A DNA stretch of 64,000 bases from Grifola frondosa (taxonomy: Eukaryota; Basidiomycota; Agaricomycetes; Polyporales; Grifolaceae). The first letter of the stretch is position 1, and every line of letters starts with the position of its first letter. The notes beneath the pieces were generated by a model. It did not search any database. It was not told where the DNA came from and saw only the letters and a list, made by a program, of their open reading frames with translations. Below, piece by piece: positions 57,729 to 64,000 of this stretch. The translations under genes were made by a program, and so were the position numbers. The stretch lies in NCBI GenBank assembly GCA_001683735.1, contig LUGG01000038.1, forward strand, positions 248,001 through 312,000, given 5' to 3'.

Positions 57729-59004
57729 ATGGTCCGTGACAACCCCCACCTTGTCGATTCTGCTCACATTGCATTCGCTTCCGGAGTTGCCTGGGTCGAT
57801 AGCATGTCTGATGGTATGTCGTGATGAATTCTTTTACCGGTGTTACACTGATCTTTCGCACATTAGAATTGGATCATCGCTTCGCTGGACATACGCAAGA
57901 CCTTGAGCTTGTCCGGTAAGTCAATGCCTTTACCGTATATATACATATATAAACTCTCTTTCAGCGACGAGCCTGAAGGGCTAGGGAGGCGGGGTAACGC
58001 TACTGTCTCCACCGTGGGGAGAGCTATTCGAAGCGCATCCATCTCTGTGATTGATGTGGACGAGTTGGAATATCCTGATGTCGAAGGAGATGAGCTCGCG
58101 GATGTCCAGGTATGTAGCCTTTTGAACAGGTAAAGTAATGATGTTAATTATGTCTCCACATTTTCGCAGGATACCCAGGACGTTGCCGAGGAGAGCGCTA
58201 TCTCTGTGCTTCATGTGGATGAGGTGGAATCCTCTGATGTCGAAAGAGATGAGCTCGCGGACATCCAGGTATGTAGCCCTTCGACCAAATAAAGTAACGA
58301 TGTTTATTCTGTCTCGATATTCTCGCAGGATACCCAGCCGAAGAAGGAATGGGATATCGAGGATGTTGCTGAACACCTGGAAGGATTGTCATTTGCTAGT
58401 TCTCCCGATGTGGAGGACGAAGCAAAAAATGCATGGTCAAGGCTTGTGCACGTTTGGAAGAAGTACGAGCAATCTAGGGGTTCCGAGTCACGTGTAAGTT
58501 GATTTAACTACGTATGTTTGGAACTAACCTGAACTGCTTCAGGTTGGTCGGTTGGGTGCTGTGAGCAGGCCCATCGCGATCTACAATTGGATGCAGAATC
58601 ATCGCCCAGCAGGAACGCCGGAGGAGGTAGAAGCCGACCCAGATTTCGGTAAGAATTGGTTGGAATGGTGGACCGCTATCAATCCCGAGTGGAGATGCAA
58701 GGATTGGGTCCTAACTTCGGATAAGGCAAGTGAGCTGGCTGAGTGGAAGCAACTGGACAAGCGTGGCCCAGCGGGATCGTCCTTACGCTGTATACGTTAT
58801 CTTGGTGGGCTCCTCAAGGCGGGGAAGATAAAGACACTCTGTGGTTGTCCTGCGTCGAGGACGTCAGAGAGGTGGTCGATGATATGCTGAATTTGCGCAC
58901 CTCCGACTCTGTCCAGACTTCCATGAATGGGTGAGTATCTCTACTGTGCTGTGTGATGTGATGTTCAGCTAATCCAAATTTGACATTGTAGGTTGAAGAA
59001 GTGA
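57729..59004 (+). CDS. orphan protein with duplicated exon, one frameshift
   Basis: Exons with GT-AG sites and matching phase: 57729-57813 (MVRDNPHLVDSAHIAFASGV...DSMSD), 57867-57915 (ELDHRFAGHTQDLELVR), 57965-58109, 58170-58268, 58329-58493, 58543-58930 and 58992-59004 (ending GLKK). Exons 3 and 4 share SVxxVDExExxDVExDELAD and arose by tandem duplication together with their intron. The C-terminal exon carries NWLEWWTAINPEWRCKDWVL and, one frame over, LYTLSWWAPQGGEDKDTLWL with SCVEDVREVVDDMLNLR, a Trp-rich domain frequent in Agaricomycete orphan proteins. The change of frame near 58780 needs one base, and everything else is intact. It is driven by the TATA cassette upstream. Function unknown. 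Confidence 0.65.
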
Positions 59005-59584
59005 AGGGCCTCTGACGCTGGGGCTCGCAAATGGTATGTCGTTTCTTTTTTACCAGGTGTTGACTAACAGTAATATACTAATAATTATAGTGTCAAGCAT
59101 AATTGAACATTGTCGTCAGCTAGGTTCTGGTGTCATGCGAACTTGTTACGGATTAGTCGAGTGTTTTTTGTAATTACGACGTCCTAACTTCGCTATATAT
59201 TGTAAGATGATTGTGGAACAATTGAAACGTGCTAGCCAAGCTCCACGCCGAGCAAACCAAATTTCTGACGGCCAAAACAATAGCCACTGGTTGACATTTG
59301 TGCGCTCCGCTCCGCATGAGTGTACTTTAACTCTACTGTTCGGTTGCAGGACTTACACGAACATGGACAGCTCTCAATGCCACCCACAACCTTCGTTTCA
59401 GCTTGTGAATTCCAAGGTATTTAGTCCCTCCGCCATCAGGTTTGTCGTCGAGTCAATCCCTGCATAGGTTTCTGGCAGTAGATATCGTGGAAATGCTCCA
59501 TTTTCAGGTACTGTTTGCCGGAATGAACAGTGCGTTGTAAGTGCTGACGTTTATCTGTGCGGCATGAACTGATACTGTCCCATT
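59005..59584. other. no clear gene; possible 5' exon of the F-box gene
   Basis: An 86-codon frame (59207-59467) has no motif. A splice donor gtaagt near 59536 and acceptor cccattag at about 59580-59587 suggest a short upstream exon for the next gene, for example through RNEQCV, which would keep phase with NPSASLLDLPPE. Confidence 0.35.
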
Positions 59585-59587
59585 AGA

Positions 59588-60940
59588 ATCCTTCTGCATC
59601 CTTACTCGATCTTCCCCCAGAGCTCCTTATGCAAATATGCGTGAACCTGAGCAAGGACAGCACCTTCGCACTGTCATCAGTGTGCCGCGCTCTCCACTAC
59701 TTCGCCCTTCCCTTCTATTTTAAACTCGTCGACTTCTGCATACCTCTGGAAGGCCAGTCCCTTGTATCTATCACTAAATCCAGTTTCCATATGCTGGACA
59801 TCTGGTGCCGATGTCTGTTTTACAGACCTCCCTCAGCGTTACTTTGCTGGCTCTCCGACTCAGTCGAAGATGCAGTGACTCAAATAGAGTGCCTGAGGCA
59901 ATTTCTTCAGTTGTCGTCGTGGGACCAGCTGAATCTGATCATTTATTTTGCTAATATTGTTGGTGTTGAAAAAATCCTCTCGAATCTCATGGTCACAGCT
60001 CGGACCATCGCCTCTCGTCTCCAAGTTTATTCTCTCTGTTCCAGCAAGCCAAGTCTAGCTGGCCTCCACGCAATTTCACACACACATCTTCCCTCATCTC
60101 TCACTGTGCTCAACCTCGCCACTCCTATCTTATTTTCTCAGCCATTTTTAGCTTGGACCATCCAAACCATCAACAGCTCTCCGCTTAAAGAGTTATCGCT
60201 TCGTAGTATCGGGCTCTTAGCATTTCAGTGGTCACACCTACTTCCTCGCATCAGTGTTCCTCGGTTACAATCTCTCAAAGTGGATGGTGGGATGACATTA
60301 AACTCACTTTTTCTGTTCCTATATCGACATGCTGAACTACGCCAGCTTTGTGTCGGTGTCTGGGCTGGCCGACTTCGCTCACCAACTATACGTTGTCCCA
60401 CATCTCTCACCTGTCCTCCCTGAGCAGTCCCGTGTCATATATCACCCACTTTCTCCATCCGCCACCACTTGGTCTTACCCAGCTCACAATCTTACCAAGC
60501 GACAACTTCCTTCCTTTCGCTGATGTGCATTTGCAGCTGGCTGCATGTCCTGCACTGTGGCAACTTTCCATTACCATCCCATTCTTTCATGTTTAATTTC
60601 TCAGTTGCTGTTGTGGTCAAATACCACTACAGGAACTGTTCTGTCTTACATTAACTGCCGATTCCTCAGGAGGGGTAGGTTGCTTCTGTGAAGAATTTCT
60701 GGTAAGCAACAAGGTTTATCATATGGTGCTGATTTGAATTGATGGAATATGACGAATGCAGGATATTTTACCATCGTGGATCTCTATTCATCATCATCTC
60801 TATCCGCTCTCAGCTTGTTGGAGGATGAGGGTCCCGATCGGCGGCCTCTAGTTTTGACCTTGCACAGTCATTGCCCGCGAGTCAGATCGATAACCGTTGT
60901 CAGTGGAACTGTTGCGTTGGAATGGACAAACTCGGAGTAG
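59588..60940 (+). pseudogene. F-box protein with LRR-like region
   Basis: The reading NPSASLLDLPPELLMQICV then NLSKDSTFALSSVCRALHYF (59588-59700) is a clear F-box helix pair (LPPELLxxIxxxL...xLSxVCR). A Leu-rich region follows: LPSSLTVLNLATPI, SPLKELSLRSIGLLAF, VPRLQSLKVDGGMTLNSLFL and LYRHAELRQLCVGVW. The frame is lost at about 60415 and resumes shifted (SHISHLSSLSSPVSYITHFL, FADVHLQLAACPALWQLSI). A last exon at about 60757-60938 (YFTIVDLYSSSSLSALSLLE) ends GTVALEWTNSE. F-box proteins recruit targets to SCF ubiquitin ligases, with the LRR-like part binding the target. Large F-box families are usual in agarics. The start lies at or before 59588 and the copy has at least one frameshift. Confidence 0.65.
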
Positions 60941-61542
60941 TCAAGTTCCGTGATTTATTTGCCTAGATTACAATTTAGCTACTTGTACATAATGTCCGAC
61001 AGCACCTCCGCCCATTTTCTGCACTCCCCGCTCCCGCACTCACGCTCGTCATTGTCCTGCTTCCTATGTAGTACACTGCATTGAATGTACTATATAATAG
61101 GATATAATCTTTTAGTCTCCCCGAACATGTAAATATATTCGAGACGCACCAGACCAATTCCACGGTGCGAGAGAGCGTAAGGTGCTTCTTGCATGCTCAG
61201 CCCGGGCAGACAGGGGGCACCATAACAAATAACACCGAGCAAATGCACGCCACATGCGGTTGATGTCGTGAGACATGGGCCACGCAGAATGTGGGGTAGA
61301 GGCATCCGAAAGATGTCTCAGAAGCAAATCACCCGTGCATATTCTTTCATGTTCTGCATCGTGATCATGGAAAAACGGCCTGTTCACGCATCATGATTGA
61401 AGGATTTGAGGACTAAATTAATATATATCGTACAGATTGTTAGTTGCTTTGCTAGTGCTACAGTGTTGTATCAGAACGAAAGTGTATATTACTCTTCTTT
61501 TGGTCAGCGACCGTCCGCTCCCTGGACTCCCTAGCCTGCCCC
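60941..61542. other. intergenic, nothing recognised
   Basis: No open frame with motifs. It lies between the 3' ends of two convergent genes, as expected for a terminator region. Confidence 0.5.
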
Positions 61543-62062
61543 TCAGTCCATCTCCTCAACTTCGATGTACTCCGGGTCATAGTCGATGTCCATGCTGTCC
61601 ACGGTCGCCTCGTGGTTAGGAATGATCATCAAGCAGTTATGTGGGCCATCGAAGCGGACATGAATCGTCTCGCCCTCGCGAATGTGCTCGGAGAGGATCA
61701 TGACTGAAAGTGGGTTGAGCAGCTCGCTCTGGATGGCACGGTTTAGCGGCCATGTGCCGTACGTCGGTGAGTAGCCAATCAACACAAGGTACTGCTTTGC
61801 CGCGTCGTCAAGGTCGAGCGCCATCTTGCGCTCCGCGATACGCTCCTGTACCTCCTTGATACGGAGATCGACGATCTTGAGGATGTTTTCACACGACAAC
61901 GTATGCTAAATGTGAACAATTCTTCAGCACACAGTTCCTAGTGACGAAGGAAACCCACAAGATACTCACGAAGATGACGATCTCGTCGATACGGTTGATG
62001 AACTCCGCGCCAAGATTGCTCGTCATGATGATGACCGTGTTCTTGAAGTCGACCACGCATTG
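61543..62062 (-). pseudogene. HSP104/ClpB C-terminal fragment
   Basis: AAA+ disaggregase fragment. Exon 61970-62062 reads VDFKNTVIIMTSNLGAEFIN then RIDEIVIF. Intron 61906-61969 (64 nt, GT-AG, in phase) leads to exon 61543-61905: HTLSCENILKIVDLR, KEVQERIAERKMALDLDDAA, KQYLVLIGYSPTYGTWPLNR, AIQSELLNPLSVMILSEHIR and a terminal YIEVEEMD. Family members have about 30 residues between SNLGA and EFINRIDEI (helix and linker before sensor 2). Here they are fused directly, an in-frame deletion. ARPLNR has become TWPLNR. The Walker motifs and everything N-terminal are absent. The exon pieces are otherwise open to the normal acidic C terminus, so the fragment is young. Confidence 0.9.
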
Positions 62063-62480
62063 GATGCGACATCAACAGTCGGTCAGTTGGTCGCCACGTC
62101 ACTGTCAGTGCACAGGCAGGTTGTTGACCTCACCAGGATCGTGAGCTGCAGAGGCAGTGGAGAGCCGGATCGTGCATAGTCAATTTGATATGCACCGAAG
62201 TACCCCGTCGGTGCGCTGGCTGCATCCCTGACTGACTGTACTCACATCTTTGTGTTCTTGGTCTCCTTCCTGCCCGACGACCATGATGCATGTCAGCAAC
62301 CCAGCGTTCGAGCACGCTGGCCACTGCGCCAGCCGGCCATTCCAGTGGAATCAGCAAGTTGCAGAACAAGGCCTCGTAAGATTTCGTAACCTAAGAGACA
62401 ATGATGAATATAAGAGCCATAAGGAACAAGCCAACAATTAAGTATAAGTGTGATATCCGGCCTCCCACAACACAAACACC
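62063..62480. other. no gene recognised
   Basis: May hold decayed upstream HSP104 exons (a minus reading LQLTIL near a gtgagg donor), but nothing firm. Frames here are short and motif-free. Confidence 0.35.
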
Positions 62481-62489
62481 CACTTCAAT

Positions 62490-64000
62490 GGCACCCAAAC
62501 AGATGCAGCATTGTTACTGTAAAACATATCGCTGCAGTGGGAGCCTTATCACATACAATGAACTCCGGAAGCACCAGAGAGCAGACAAAACATGGTTAGC
62601 ACTCGTTAATGATTTTATTGACCATATTTACACTGAAATGCCAATAGGAGTATCAGGATACTGTCGACCAGATTAATAGACAAATTTTCGATCTTACCTT
62701 AAGACATGATGGCGTCCCGCTGATGCAAGGCAGCACGATGTGGGGACACCGTGGAGGCCACAATGCCTCTGTTCCTACTTCCATTCCTGCATCCATTCCC
62801 CTTCCCGACATACCTACAACTCCACCCCCTTCATATCCACCTGATACTTCGAATCGCGTGGAGTGCAAGTCGTACGAAGATTTATACCTATGGGACGTGG
62901 AGATCGCATTGCGCATTGAAGCAGTGGCGAAAATGTTCAAACAGGGCATTGCGACAGCCGTTGGGAGTACAGAATCGCAACATGCCATCAACAGTCTGAG
63001 TGCTCAGCTACAGTGGTTCAGGACCACTTACCATTTTCTATCCATCACCCAGCCTTCGTCCAGCGATGACTCTGCGACTGTGTTGAAGTCCGCGATGCTT
63101 GAAACTCTGTTGACAGAGATTAGTCATATCGAGAAATGTGTGTGGCGATTGGAAGGAAGTTCGGTCAGCAAAACAAGCATAGCAGCGACGTATGACACCG
63201 GTACGTTCCAACGAAGATTAAATGATGATGTACTTACAATTATCGCCCAGCTAAACATTTCCATCACCCATTTCAAACCACAAGTCCCCTGCTCCTTGTA
63301 GCCATATTCATCGCTCTCGTCTTGAATATCCTGGGACATGTATCGCGACCGTCATGCAATCTCGTCCTTCGGATGTTGAAGATTCTGCTGCAAAGTATAT
63401 TCGAGGAGAAAGGTGGCCCTACACAGGCCGAAAGTAGGATCTTACTCAATTTCCCCCGTGATATTCGATCAGTACGCAAGGCCTTCACATCGAGCCAACC
63501 ATAACAATATGGGCTGCTTGTCCTAAATGCTCATATACGTATGAGCCACAGGAAAATGAAAATATTTCCACCTACCCTGCATGCTGTACCCACTGCGTTT
63601 CCCAGATAAACCACCTTGCGGAGCACGTTTGACGACGAGACATGTGCTGAACGGTGAAAGTGTACGCGTTCCTATTCGGCTCTATCCCGTCCAGGATTTC
63701 AACGAATTTGTTGGAGCCTTCTTATCTAGACCTGGGATTGAAGACGCCATAAGGCGCGGAGGCACGATCGCCTTGCGCGGTACTGCTAGCGTGATCTTCA
63801 CGACATTTGTGATGGCTCTGCATTGCGCGAAATCACAGGGCCCAATGGTAGACCTTTCATGGAGTGTCCTGCAGAGGAAGTCAGACTGTTCTGGACACTA
63901 TCAGCGGATTGGTTCAATCCGTATCTTAACAAAATCGCGGGGAAATTGGTGTCTACCGGTTCAATTGTAATGACCTGTCCCCTCTTGTCCCCTAGCCTGT
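62490..64000 (+). pseudogene. Tnp2-type (CACTA/EnSpm) transposase, 5' part, cut by window edge
   Basis: Begins MAPKQMQHCYCKTYRCSGSL with a Cys/His cluster (about 62490-62590). Then come a Pro-rich linker and a helical region (DLYLWDVEIALRIEAVAKMF, about 62880-62940). The part typical of basidiomycete Tnp2 proteins follows: LGHVSRPSCNLVLRMLKILL, FPRDIRSVRKAF, VRVPIRLYPVQDFNEFVGAF then LSRPGIEDAI (about 63660-63750). After a frameshift in 63750-63830 it reads ITGPNGRPFMECPAEEVRLF and ADWFNPYLNKIAGKLVSTGS, running off the end at 64000. The DDE core lies beyond the window. Lesions: at least two frame changes and the frame closing near 63301. It is a cut-and-paste transposase, the third superfamily in this window. 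Confidence 0.85.

Overview
This looks like a transposon-rich, gene-poor stretch of an Agaricomycete (mushroom-forming basidiomycete) genome. The reasons are many short GT-AG introns of about 40-65 nt, a Plavaka transposase, a KDZ transposase with its CxC2 cysteine cluster beside a TET/JBP dioxygenase, a Tnp2/CACTA transposase, and several orphan protein types typical of these fungi. Almost every long reading frame is damaged, and many of the stops are TGA where related proteins have Arg. That suggests C-to-T decay at CpG (CGA to TGA).

1-9.3 kb: decayed orphan multi-exon genes, an acidic protein built of 45-residue repeats on the minus strand (6.4-7.1 kb), and a broken histidine acid phosphatase (8.25-8.8 kb). 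9.0-15.05 kb: a tRNA-like SINE remnant, then a divergent pair made of a minus-strand transposon-associated gene and a nearly complete but broken Plavaka transposase. 15.3-25.8 kb: a graveyard of host-gene fragments, all on the plus strand: a GH31 alpha-glycosidase, a cyclin, a clathrin heavy chain piece, a Byr4/Bfa1-like piece, then a nearly full-length clathrin heavy chain pseudogene.

27.05-37.0 kb: probably one large KDZ element. It has a terminal-repeat-like end at 27054, hairpin minisatellites, a small minus-strand gene, a decayed KDZ transposase (31.8-35.2 kb) and a decayed TET/JBP-like 2-oxoglutarate/Fe(II) dioxygenase (35.56-36.5 kb). Two small orphan genes and a 217-aa orphan gene follow. 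The last has an intron bounded exactly by a 32-bp direct duplication.

38.9-55.9 kb: the most unusual part. Two giant imperfect palindromes (A, 41748-46019; B, 49216-55857) and a one-armed relative (38865-39876) share a homologous non-coding core of about 1 kb. Outside the core, A and B carry unrelated arrays of about 35-bp hairpin units. A shares its outermost terminus and its hairpin motif with the KDZ element. A sits inside a roughly 95-bp minisatellite between two small divergent genes. B sits in an intron of a WD40-repeat gene with a clear 8-bp target duplication.

56.8-64 kb: a triplicated TATA/E-box promoter cassette between the WD40 gene and a divergent orphan gene, an F-box gene, an HSP104 C-terminal fragment and the 5' part of a Tnp2/CACTA transposase cut by the window edge. 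No rRNA, complete tRNA, CRISPR array or bacterial-type operon was seen. Exon limits were read by eye; those supported by GT-AG sites with matching phase are stated as such.
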